A DNA stretch of 6,458 nucleotides, taken from contig JASLHV010000292.1 in assembly GCA_030153205.1 (NCBI GenBank), positions 1-6,458 of the forward strand, given 5' to 3'. The notes under the pieces are model-generated. The model saw only the letters and a program-made list of their open reading frames with translations, was not told the origin of the DNA and searched no databases. This document shows positions 1-6,100 of the stretch, piece by piece; positions within the stretch are counted from its first letter, which is position 1; every line of letters begins with the position of its first letter. Source of the DNA: Roseiarcus sp. GTDB taxonomy: Bacteria > Pseudomonadota > Alphaproteobacteria > Rhizobiales > Beijerinckiaceae. A program made the translations under genes and the position numbers.

Positions 1-1166
1 ATGTGTGGGGGCTGGCGCGATTTGACGGCACTTGTCTTTACGAGCATCAGGATCCTCGCGAGGGATTTCATCGAGATTGGAATACGCTCATATACAATCT
101 CGGCCGTAGCGAGGTGAAAGGCTTTCTGATCGCGAGCGCGCTCGAGTGGATCGAACACTACCATATAGACGCGATTCGCGTGGACGCGGTTGCGTCGATG
201 CTTTATCGCGACTACAGCCGCGAGGCCGGCGAATGGATTCCGAACCAGTACGGGGGGCGCGAGAATTTGGAAGCTATCGAGTTTTTCAAGCATCTCAATA
301 GTATTATTGCTGAAAGGAATCCTGGCGTTCTCACGATCGCAGAGGAATCGACTGCGTGGCCGGGCGTTACAAAGCCACCTTCGCAAGGGGGACTTGGCTT
401 TTCCTTGAAATGGAACATGGGATGGATGCACGACACGCTCCACTACATGTCCAAAGACCCTGTCTACCGCACCTATGAACACCACGCGATGACGTTCGGT
501 ATGATCTATGCTTACTCCGAGCGTTTCGTCCTTCCTTTATCTCATGATGAGGTCGTGCACGGAAAAGGCTCGTTGATAAGCAAGATGCCCGGGGACTATT
601 GGCAAAAATTTGCCAATTTGCGTGCTTATTTCGCGTGGATGTGGACCTTTCCTGGCAAAAAGCTTCTCTTTATGGGCGGAGAAATCGCGCAATGGAATGA
701 GTGGCGAAGTGACGGATCGATAGAGTGGGATCTGCTGGACTTTCCTTTTCATCGCGGCATGCAGTCGCTAATTGCTGATCTCAATAGACTTTATTGCGAG
801 CGTGACGCTCTTCACGGTGGGGACAATGACCCCGGACGGTTTCAATGGTTGACGGCTGACGATCGGGAAAATTCTGTCTTCGCCTTCGTCCGATGGAGCC
901 GAAACAACGAGGCCGTCATTGTCGCAAGTAACTTTACCCCCATTCCCCGTTTTGATTACCGTATTGCGGCGCCGAAATCGGGCATTTGGCGAGAAGTAAT
1001 GAATACTGACGCCCAAATCTATGGCGGGGGCAACATTGGCAATGGCGGCGCGGTATTCGCCCCCGAGTCGCATAACGATCACCGCGCTCAACTGAGCTTA
1101 ACGCTTCCTCCGCTCGCGACGATCGTTCTGGCAACTGATCGAAGCGAAGCAAACACAACGAGTTGA
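1..1166 (+). CDS. glgB: 1,4-alpha-glucan branching enzyme GlgB, C-terminal part (5' end outside window)
   Basis: GlgB cuts an alpha-1,4-glucan chain and rejoins it as an alpha-1,6 branch, in cytoplasmic glycogen synthesis. The reading frame (codons from base 3) is open to the window edge, and the visible protein begins inside the GH13 barrel at the family motif WGLARFDGT, so the GTG there is not the true start. Visible motifs, numbered from base 3: region II IDAIRVDAVASM with nucleophile D61, region III TIAEEST with acid/base E114, and region IV LPLSHDEVVHGK with D182. GGRENLEAI, SLKWNMGWMHD and GGEIAQWNEW are also branching-enzyme signatures. Residues from about 280 to 380 form the C-terminal beta domain. 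Aligning D61 with E. coli D405 implies about 344 residues missing upstream (CBM48 and the first half of the barrel), giving a normal total near 730. The gene ends in TGA and converges on the GH13 pair, 59 bp away. Identification is near certain. Confidence 0.97.
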   Translation, partial: VWGLARFDGTCLYEHQDPREGFHRDWNTLIYNLGRSEVKGFLIASALEWIEHYHIDAIRVDAVASMLYRDYSREAGEWIPNQYGGRENLEAIEFFKHLNSIIAERNPGVLTIAEESTAWPGVTKPPSQGGLGFSLKWNMGWMHDTLHYMSKDPVYRTYEHHAMTFGMIYAYSERFVLPLSHDEVVHGKGSLISKMPGDYWQKFANLRAYFAWMWTFPGKKLLFMGGEIAQWNEWRSDGSIEWDLLDFPFHRGMQSLIADLNRLYCERDALHGGDNDPGRFQWLTADDRENSVFAFVRWSRNNEAVIVASNFTPIPRFDYRIAAPKSGIWREVMNTDAQIYGGGNIGNGGAVFAPESHNDHRAQLSLTLPPLATIVLATDRSEANTTS

Positions 1167-1187
1167 AAACCGATTGAAAGTCACGAA

Positions 1188-1217
1188 GGATTTCCAGGGA
1201 ATATGCCCGAAGAATCC
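1188..1217. terminator. Weak hairpin between convergent genes, possible bidirectional terminator
   Basis: The 59-bp gap between the converging stop codons holds an imperfect hairpin. GGATTT (1188-1193) pairs with GAATCC (1212-1217), including one G-T wobble. An internal GGG/CCC pair (1197-1199 with 1206-1208) surrounds a 6-nt loop. There is no clear T-run on either side, so it is a poor intrinsic terminator, and termination here may be Rho-dependent or simply unmarked. Its position between two converging transcripts is the main support. Confidence 0.25.
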
Positions 1218-1225
1218 ATGACACA

Positions 1226-2878
1226 TCAATCAGATCCACCCTCGACCGTATCGCTATCGAGGCAAAGCATGACGCCTTCGCCGGCGCGTAAGAGAAGGCA
1301 GCCGTTATCTATCCTTTCGTTGATACCTATGTCGTGATCGCCGAGTGTCGAAAGCAGGATATGCCCGCGCCGCGCGGGGGCCTCCAAGGGCTGTGGGATA
1401 TTCGATAAAGACAAATTAAGAAAAATTTGGATCCGAGCCGTCTCGTCGAACCGTTCATACGCAATGCGGTCGGGAAAGTCTCCAAGAAACTTGAACCCGC
1501 CTAGACACAGCGCCGTCCATCGTCGTCGAAGGATGATGAGTTCACGGTAAAGGGTCAGAAACGAATTCTGGTCACTCTCCTGTGCGGAGACATTACAAAC
1601 CTGATAGTCCGGCGATAATGGCAGCCAGGGATTTCCCGCGGTGAACCCGCCGCCGGCGCCCTTGTCCCACTGCATGGGCGTACGTTCAGGGTCACGACCG
1701 AGCCCCAAACCGGGTTCGCGTAGCTCCCAGGGATCTCTCACGCTTTCGTGGGGAACGGCGACATCGGTCATGCCGATTTCTTCGCCGTAATAGAGCGTTG
1801 GCGTTCCGCGCAGCGTTAGGAGAAGCATGGCTGCAAGGCGAGCCTGATCTTTCTCGAGGCGACTTGCCAACCTATGTTGGTCATGATTGCCGAGCACCCA
1901 ATTGGGCCACCCTCCTGGCGGTAGAGCCGCCTCGTAGTCGCGGATCATCGCTGTCAAACTTCGCGCATTCCAACTGGCGAAAATCATTTGAAAGTTAAAC
2001 GGCAATTGAGCGCCAGAGAGATCTTTGCCGTAGTAGGCCATCAGGCGTTCAAGAGGCAGGTAAATCTCGCCAATTAAGACACGATCCGGGTAATCATCGA
2101 CGACGCGCCGCATTTCCTCGACGACCTGGTGCACCTCCGGTTGGTCTGCCGAATGGACTTGAAGAAACCGCTCGATCTCTGGACGGCCTTCGACATAGGC
2201 GGGATTTGGCGGATTGTCTCTGAGCTCTGCGTCTTTGATCAGGTGCCACATAACATCAACTCGAAACCCATCGACGCCGCGATCGAGCCAAAAACGGAGA
2301 GCGTTGTACATGGCGTCGCGAACGTCGCGATTACGCCAATTAAGGTCCGGCTGGCTGTCGAGAAACGCGTGGTAATAATATTGCTTGGTCGTTTCATCGA
2401 ACGTCCAAGCGCTGCCGCCGAAATTGGACAACCAATTGTTCGGAGGGCCGCCATCGGGCGTCGGGTCGGCCCAAATGTACCAATTCCGCCTGGACGACGA
2501 ACGAGACTTCCGACTGTCAAGAAACCAGGGATGTTGATCGGACGTGTGATTGGGAACAAAATCGAGTATGACTTTCAAACTCAAATCATGCGCGCGAGCC
2601 ACTAAATCGTCGAAATGCGCTAGTGTGCCAAAAATTGGATCGACGTCGCAATAGTCAGCGACGTCGTAGCCGAAGTCAGCCATCGGCGAGGGATAGACCG
2701 GAGATAGCCATAGCGCATCAACGCCGAGCCACTGCAGATACGGAAGTCGTTCAACAATTCCGCGCAAATCACCGATGCCGTCGCCGTCCGAGTCCTGAAA
2801 GGATCGCGGGTAGATCTGATAGATGACGCTGCGTTTCCACCATTCCGCGGCGCTGGAATTCCTAAAATCGCCGCTCAC
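1226..2878 (-). CDS. GH13 alpha-glucosidase (oligo-1,6-glucosidase/alpha-glucosidase type)
   Basis: This 550-residue protein is a retaining GH13 exo-type alpha-glucosidase that probably releases glucose from short alpha-glucosides in the cytoplasm; no signal peptide is visible. Motifs in order: Ca-site loop DSDGDGIGD (29-37), region I DFVPNH (106-111), region V QPDLN (176-180, the oligo-1,6-glucosidase subfamily form), region II GFRVDV with nucleophile D208, region III GEIY with acid/base E271, and region IV NHD with D333. RTPMQWD (399-405) follows, then a C-terminal beta domain from about 440. The residue after the nucleophile is Val209. In yeast and Bacillus relatives Val there goes with alpha-1,6 activity and Thr with alpha-1,4 only, so isomaltose-type substrates are possible (inference). 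The start is GTG, and its GTGA overlaps the stop of the upstream TreS-like gene, suggesting translational coupling. Family is certain; exact substrate is not. Confidence 0.93.
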   Translation of the reverse strand: MSGDFRNSSAAEWWKRSVIYQIYPRSFQDSDGDGIGDLRGIVERLPYLQWLGVDALWLSPVYPSPMADFGYDVADYCDVDPIFGTLAHFDDLVARAHDLSLKVILDFVPNHTSDQHPWFLDSRKSRSSSRRNWYIWADPTPDGGPPNNWLSNFGGSAWTFDETTKQYYYHAFLDSQPDLNWRNRDVRDAMYNALRFWLDRGVDGFRVDVMWHLIKDAELRDNPPNPAYVEGRPEIERFLQVHSADQPEVHQVVEEMRRVVDDYPDRVLIGEIYLPLERLMAYYGKDLSGAQLPFNFQMIFASWNARSLTAMIRDYEAALPPGGWPNWVLGNHDQHRLASRLEKDQARLAAMLLLTLRGTPTLYYGEEIGMTDVAVPHESVRDPWELREPGLGLGRDPERTPMQWDKGAGGGFTAGNPWLPLSPDYQVCNVSAQESDQNSFLTLYRELIILRRRWTALCLGGFKFLGDFPDRIAYERFDETARIQIFLNLSLSNIPQPLEAPARRGHILLSTLGDHDIGINERIDNGCLLLRAGEGVMLCLDSDTVEGGSD

Positions 2879-4539
2879 TCTTCAGCCCGTCGCATGAGGT
2901 AATCTAAGCCGCCGACCCGGAACCAACGGTAGCCGTAAGGCTCCAGCAATACAGTGTGAAAGGCTCTTTGGTCAGCTTCGCTATGGTCGTCGCTTAGGAC
3001 ATTGACCAGTTGATGGCACAGCCGAGGATCGAGGCCGACCTTAAAACGAACCTCTAAAGGTCGGTCGGAGAAATTATGCATCATTACGACGGAATTGTTT
3101 CGCCAATCGTATCGGATCGCTAGAACTGAATTCGGTTCGATCGGCAGTATAGTAAAGTTTCCGAAGCCGATTTCGGGTATCTCCTTTCGCATCCGGATCA
3201 TGCGCTCCGTCCAGTTGAGGAGCGAATTGGGATCACGCCTTTGCTGAGCAACGTTGACATGTTCGAAGGACCATGGTCCCTCGGCTATCGTCGGCCTGAC
3301 CAATTTTTTAGCTTCCGAGAACCCCCCGTTCGGCTCCGTCGACCATTGCATGGGCGTTCGAGCGCAATTCCGCTCTGGCAACGACAGGTCGTCTCCCATT
3401 GCAATTTCGTCACCGTATCGAATTACCGGCGTGCCAGGTAGTGACAGCAAAAGGCTATAGGCGAGTTCAAGCCGGCGTCGGTCGCCGCCGAGCATAGGGG
3501 CGAGGCGTCGCCGAATGCCGCGATCATAAAGCTGCATGGATTTTTCTGGGCCGAACGCGGCGAACACTCTGTTACGTTGCGATACCGTGAGGCGACCGAG
3601 ATCGAGTTCGTCATGATTGCGCAGGAAAAGAGCCCATTGCCCGCTTTGCGGACGCGGCTCGGTGGCTCGTAAGGCTTTCACGAGGGGGCGCACATCCGAG
3701 CTGGCTAGCGCATAGAAGAGATGCTGGTTGACGTGAAAATTGAACATCATCTGCAGGCGATCGCCATCATCCCCAAAATAGGATAGATCTACTTTTGGCT
3801 GAACGTTCGCCTCGGCGAGAATGATGCTGTCGCCTTTCCGCCATTGGAGAAATTCCCGGAAGGTCCTCAGCATGTCGTAGTGTTCGCGTGTCGTTGTAAC
3901 CGCCGCGCCTTTGGCCGCGATCACGAAGGGGACCGCGTCCATTCGAAAACCGGAGACTCCCAACTGGAGCCAAAATCCCATGATTTTTAGTATCTCCGCT
4001 TGAACGGCTGGATTAGCGGTATTGAGGTCGGGTTGAAAGTCATAAAAACGATGAAAGTAATACGCCTTGGCCACCTCGTCGTAGGCCCAGGTTGATTTTT
4101 GTACGCCTGGAAACGCAATTCCTTTCTCGGCGTTCGGCGGCTTTTTCTTCGACCAGATATACCAATCACGATAGGGCGAGGCGGCGTCAACTCGGGCAGA
4201 GCGAAACCAAGCATGTTGGTCCGACGTGTGATTGACGACGAGGTCGATCAACACCCTTATTCCGCGCATTGACGCCGCATGGGTGAATTCGACAAAGTCC
4301 CCAAGCGTGCCATATCGTTGGTCGACGTTATAGTAATCCGCCACGTCGTATCCATCGTCGCGGCCGGGCGATGTTTGAAACGGCATGAGCCATACCGCTG
4401 TGACGCCTAGGCCGGCTAGGTAGTCGAGTCTTCTCATCAAACCTTTGAAGTCGCCGACACCGTCGCCATTAGCATCCATGAAGCTTTCGACGGAGAGACA
4501 GTAGATGACCGCATTTTTGTACCAAAGGTCGTTGATCAT
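2875..4539 (-). CDS. Trehalose-synthase-like GH13 protein (maltose/trehalose-type glucosyl transfer or hydrolysis)
   Basis: This complete 554-residue GH13 enzyme most resembles trehalose synthase (TreS), which interconverts maltose and trehalose. TreS-like stretches are LWYKNAVIY (5-13), DANGDGVGDF (22-31), DDGYDVADYY (61-70), LAEAN (241-245), FLRNHDELDL (305-314), GIRRRLAPML (341-350) and YGDEIAMGDD (375-384). Catalytic residues are nucleophile D201 (GFRMDAV), acid/base E243 and transition-state D310. Region I is DLVVNH (99-104), region V QPDLN (169-173). A beta domain occupies about 460-545. No maltokinase domain is fused, unlike many proteobacterial TreS proteins. The segment after the nucleophile (PFVIAAKGAAV) differs from the usual TreS form as I recall it, so this may be a paralogue with hydrolase or another transferase activity. 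The ATG start is preceded by AGGGGG at 4 nt. It is the first gene of a two-gene unit with the downstream alpha-glucosidase. Cytoplasmic; no signal peptide. Confidence 0.9.
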   Translation of the reverse strand: MINDLWYKNAVIYCLSVESFMDANGDGVGDFKGLMRRLDYLAGLGVTAVWLMPFQTSPGRDDGYDVADYYNVDQRYGTLGDFVEFTHAASMRGIRVLIDLVVNHTSDQHAWFRSARVDAASPYRDWYIWSKKKPPNAEKGIAFPGVQKSTWAYDEVAKAYYFHRFYDFQPDLNTANPAVQAEILKIMGFWLQLGVSGFRMDAVPFVIAAKGAAVTTTREHYDMLRTFREFLQWRKGDSIILAEANVQPKVDLSYFGDDGDRLQMMFNFHVNQHLFYALASSDVRPLVKALRATEPRPQSGQWALFLRNHDELDLGRLTVSQRNRVFAAFGPEKSMQLYDRGIRRRLAPMLGGDRRRLELAYSLLLSLPGTPVIRYGDEIAMGDDLSLPERNCARTPMQWSTEPNGGFSEAKKLVRPTIAEGPWSFEHVNVAQQRRDPNSLLNWTERMIRMRKEIPEIGFGNFTILPIEPNSVLAIRYDWRNNSVVMMHNFSDRPLEVRFKVGLDPRLCHQLVNVLSDDHSEADQRAFHTVLLEPYGYRWFRVGGLDYLMRRAEE

Positions 4540-4543
4540 ATTG

Positions 4544-4549
4544 CCCCCT
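4544..4549 (-). promoter_or_regulatory. Ribosome binding site of the TreS-like gene
   Basis: On the minus strand AGGGGG lies 4 nt before the ATG at 4539. It is the clearest Shine-Dalgarno-like sequence in the window and supports the chosen start, which also matches where TreS-family proteins normally begin (LWYKNAVIY at residue 5). Confidence 0.6.
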
Positions 4550-4613
4550 ATGCAATTGCTTGGGCCGCGGCCTCAAGGTGAAGCCTCTGGAAAGGCGCTG
4601 CAATTTTAGCTCC

Positions 4614-4641
4614 AATATTTTGCGCCCGTCGGATGCGTCAG
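4614..4641 (-). promoter_or_regulatory. Possible sigma-70 type promoter for the GH13 pair
   Basis: On the minus strand CTGACG (4641-4636) and AATATT (4619-4614) are separated by 16 nt. Each hexamer matches the sigma-70 consensus at four of six positions. Transcription would begin near 4607 and leave a leader of roughly 65-70 nt before the TreS-like ATG. The match is poor and could be chance; no stress-type GGAAC motif was found on this strand of the intergenic region. Confidence 0.2.
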
Positions 4642-4681
4642 CCGGTAACGCCCCTTCTGAAACGCCTGAAATGTTGCTTAG

Positions 4682-4695
4682 ACGAGAATTCTCGT
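4682..4695. repeat. 14-bp perfect palindrome, possible operator
   Basis: ACGAGAATTCTCGT is a perfect uninterrupted 14-bp palindrome in the middle of the divergent intergenic region. It lies about 145 bp from the TreS-like start and 230 bp from the topIB start. Such a site could bind a dimeric regulator. It has no spacer to form a loop, so an RNA hairpin role is less likely. No regulator gene is visible in the window to pair it with. Confidence 0.35.
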
Positions 4696-4864
4696 TGGCG
4701 AATCCTGGGAACGAGCGAGCGTTGGTGCGCTCATGTGCGATTACGATCTCTTTCGACTGGATGCACGACGAATATGCCCGGGGCTAGCCCAGATCGGTCA
4801 AGTTTCGTCGATTAACGTTTCACGAAGCCGTTTGGTCCCGTAGCTTTGCCTTGGGGGCGAGGTT

Positions 4865-4889
4865 GGAACCAGTTTCGTGATCCTAAGTT
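4865..4889 (+). promoter_or_regulatory. Candidate EcfG/RpoE2-type general stress promoter of topIB
   Basis: GGAAC (4865-4869) is followed after exactly 16 nt by AGTT (4886-4889). Known alphaproteobacterial general-stress promoters follow GGAAC-N16/17-CGTT, or GGAAC-N18/19-TT in the Sinorhizobium RpoE2 description. This site matches the second form fully and the first with one mismatch. Transcription would start around 4896-4900, giving a leader of about 25-30 nt before the TTG start, a sensible distance. If correct, topIB would be switched on by the PhyR-NepR-EcfG pathway. Confidence 0.5.
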
Positions 4890-4905
4890 AATCTACGCGG
4901 ATCAC
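4877..4905. promoter_or_regulatory. 7-bp inverted repeat over the putative topIB -10 region, possible operator
   Basis: GTGATCC (4877-4883) and GGATCAC (4899-4905) form a perfect inverted repeat with 15 nt between the arms, so arm centres are 22 bp apart, about two helical turns. It straddles the AGTT -10 element and the expected start of transcription, the usual place for a repressor site. Because the left arm lies upstream of the expected transcript start, a DNA operator is more likely than an RNA hairpin. Confidence 0.35.
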
Positions 4906-4924
4906 ACCCAAGAGTGGCAATTCG

Positions 4925-6100
4925 TTGTTAGGATCATCCGATAAAGCGGAGGCGATCGTCGATCCGCGGGGCGCAGCCGAGATAGCCGGCCTCCGATATG
5001 TATCCGATGACCGTCCAGGTATCCGCCGCAAGCAAGCTCGCAGGAGCTTTATTTATGCCCAGGCAAGCGGGTCGAAGCTTACCGAGCCTTACGCCCTAAA
5101 ACGGATCAAGGCTTTGGCGATCCCTCCGGCTTGGACAGATGTGTGGATTTGCCCGTCAGCGGACGGCCATATCCAGGCGACAGGCCGTGACGCTAAAGGA
5201 CGAAAGCAATATCGCTACCACGCGCGATTTCGCGAGGTGCGCGAGAGCACCAAATACGAGCACGTGGTTGCATTTGCCCACGCATTGCCCGCCATCCGAG
5301 AAAGAGTGCGGGCGGATATGGGTCTTCGTGGCCTGCCCCGAGCGAAGGTTCTCGCCACCGTCGTACATCTTCTCGAGACAACGTTGATAAGGGTCGGAAA
5401 TGACGATTATGCAAAGCAGAACAATAGTTACGGTTTGACCACCCTGAAGAACCGGCATGTTGCGGTCCAGGGAGACGAGGTTCGCTTTCGGTTCACCGGG
5501 AAAAGTGGAAAGCAGTGGCTGCTGCGAGTGCGGGACAGGCGCGTCTCTAAGGTAATCAGGGCTTGCCAGGAACTGCCGGGGCAGGAACTCATCCAATATC
5601 TCGATGAAAGGGGCGACTGTCAGAAAGTTACATCCAATGATGTGAATAACTATCTCAAGGAAATCACCGGCGCAGACATCACGGCGAAGGATTTCCGGAC
5701 GTGGGCGGGGACGGTTCTGGCGGCAATGGCCCTTTCCGAGCTTCAGACCTTCGACAGCGCCGCTCAGGCGAAACGCAATCTTCGCAACGCTATCGAAAAA
5801 GTTTCTGCGCGGCTGGGCAATACCCCGACCATCTGCCGCAAATGTTATATTCATCCAGAAGTTCTGAATTCCTATATGGATGGCGACCTTGTTCTTCAAA
5901 TAAAGGCGAGGGCGGAGAGCGAGCTTCGTAACGACGTAGGCGCGTTAAAACCCGAAGAAGCCGCCGTACTCGCGATGCTGCGCGGACGACTAGCCAAAGA
6001 AGCCGGCCAAACCGGAATGGCGTCCACGCGAAAACGTCCAGCTAAAAGACCTGTCCATCCCGGTAAATCACGGGGCATTAGGGCAGCAGCGGCTCCATAA
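4925..6100 (+). CDS. DNA topoisomerase IB (bacterial type)
   Basis: This 391-residue enzyme nicks one DNA strand through a 3'-phosphotyrosyl link and relaxes supercoils of both signs without ATP. A bacterial N-terminal domain (about residues 20-90, LRYVSDDRPGIRRK, IPPAW, RDAKGRKQYRYH) precedes the poxvirus-like catalytic domain (about 95-330). The catalytic set matches Deinococcus and vaccinia enzymes: R156 (LIRVGN), K193 (FTGKSGK), R258 (DFRTWAGT), N299, nine residues before the nucleophile as in bacterial members, and nucleophile Y308 (CRKCYIHPEV). The tail from about 366 is rich in Lys, Arg and Pro and probably binds DNA non-specifically. The start is TTG: an in-frame stop lies at 4889-4891 and the first ATG is residue 132, inside the catalytic domain. 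The only ribosome-site-like sequence is a weak GAGTGG 7 nt upstream. Transcribed divergently from the GH13 pair. Confidence 0.95.
   Translation: MLGSSDKAEAIVDPRGAAEIAGLRYVSDDRPGIRRKQARRSFIYAQASGSKLTEPYALKRIKALAIPPAWTDVWICPSADGHIQATGRDAKGRKQYRYHARFREVRESTKYEHVVAFAHALPAIRERVRADMGLRGLPRAKVLATVVHLLETTLIRVGNDDYAKQNNSYGLTTLKNRHVAVQGDEVRFRFTGKSGKQWLLRVRDRRVSKVIRACQELPGQELIQYLDERGDCQKVTSNDVNNYLKEITGADITAKDFRTWAGTVLAAMALSELQTFDSAAQAKRNLRNAIEKVSARLGNTPTICRKCYIHPEVLNSYMDGDLVLQIKARAESELRNDVGALKPEEAAVLAMLRGRLAKEAGQTGMASTRKRPAKRPVHPGKSRGIRAAAAP

Larger units (their letters stand above)
4540..4924. other. Divergent intergenic region between the GH13 pair and topIB
   Basis: These 385 bp separate the start codons of two divergently transcribed genes, so they should hold both promoters. 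I see no believable protein: the short open frames here have no recognisable motif and no good ribosome site. The region contains perfect short palindromes: GCAATTGC (4552-4559), GGCCGCGGCC (4563-4572), a 14-bp one at 4682-4695 and GGGCTAGCCC (4781-4790). An AGTTTCGT octamer occurs twice (4801-4808 and 4871-4878), and TCACGAA (4820-4826) is the inverse of TTCGTGA (4874-4880). A general-stress-type promoter motif and a 7-bp dyad lie just before topIB. Confidence 0.7.

Noticed and set aside
2129..2605. A 158-codon plus-strand open frame inside the alpha-glucosidase gene
   Set aside because: It is fully antisense to conserved GH13 sequence and has no family features; best explained as a shadow.
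4708..4732. A second GGAAC motif (4708-4712) as another stress promoter
   Set aside because: No CGTT or similar -10 element occurs at 16-17 nt; the bases there are GCTC or CTCA.
4560..4815. Two short plus-strand open frames (4560-4787 and 4633-4815) in the divergent intergenic region
   Set aside because: They overlap in different frames, lack convincing ribosome sites and motifs, and occupy the region expected to hold promoters.
5156..5899. A 247-codon open frame on the minus strand, opposite topIB
   Set aside because: It lies wholly antisense to a gene with intact catalytic motifs, shows no recognisable domain, and long antisense frames are common in GC-rich coding DNA.
4925..6100. Possibility that the topoisomerase is a tyrosine recombinase/integrase
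   Set aside because: The catalytic set shared with integrases is present, but the N-terminal domain, the FTGKSGK lysine loop and Asn nine residues before Tyr in CRKCYIHPEV are specific to bacterial topoisomerase IB, and no attachment sites or mobile genes are nearby.
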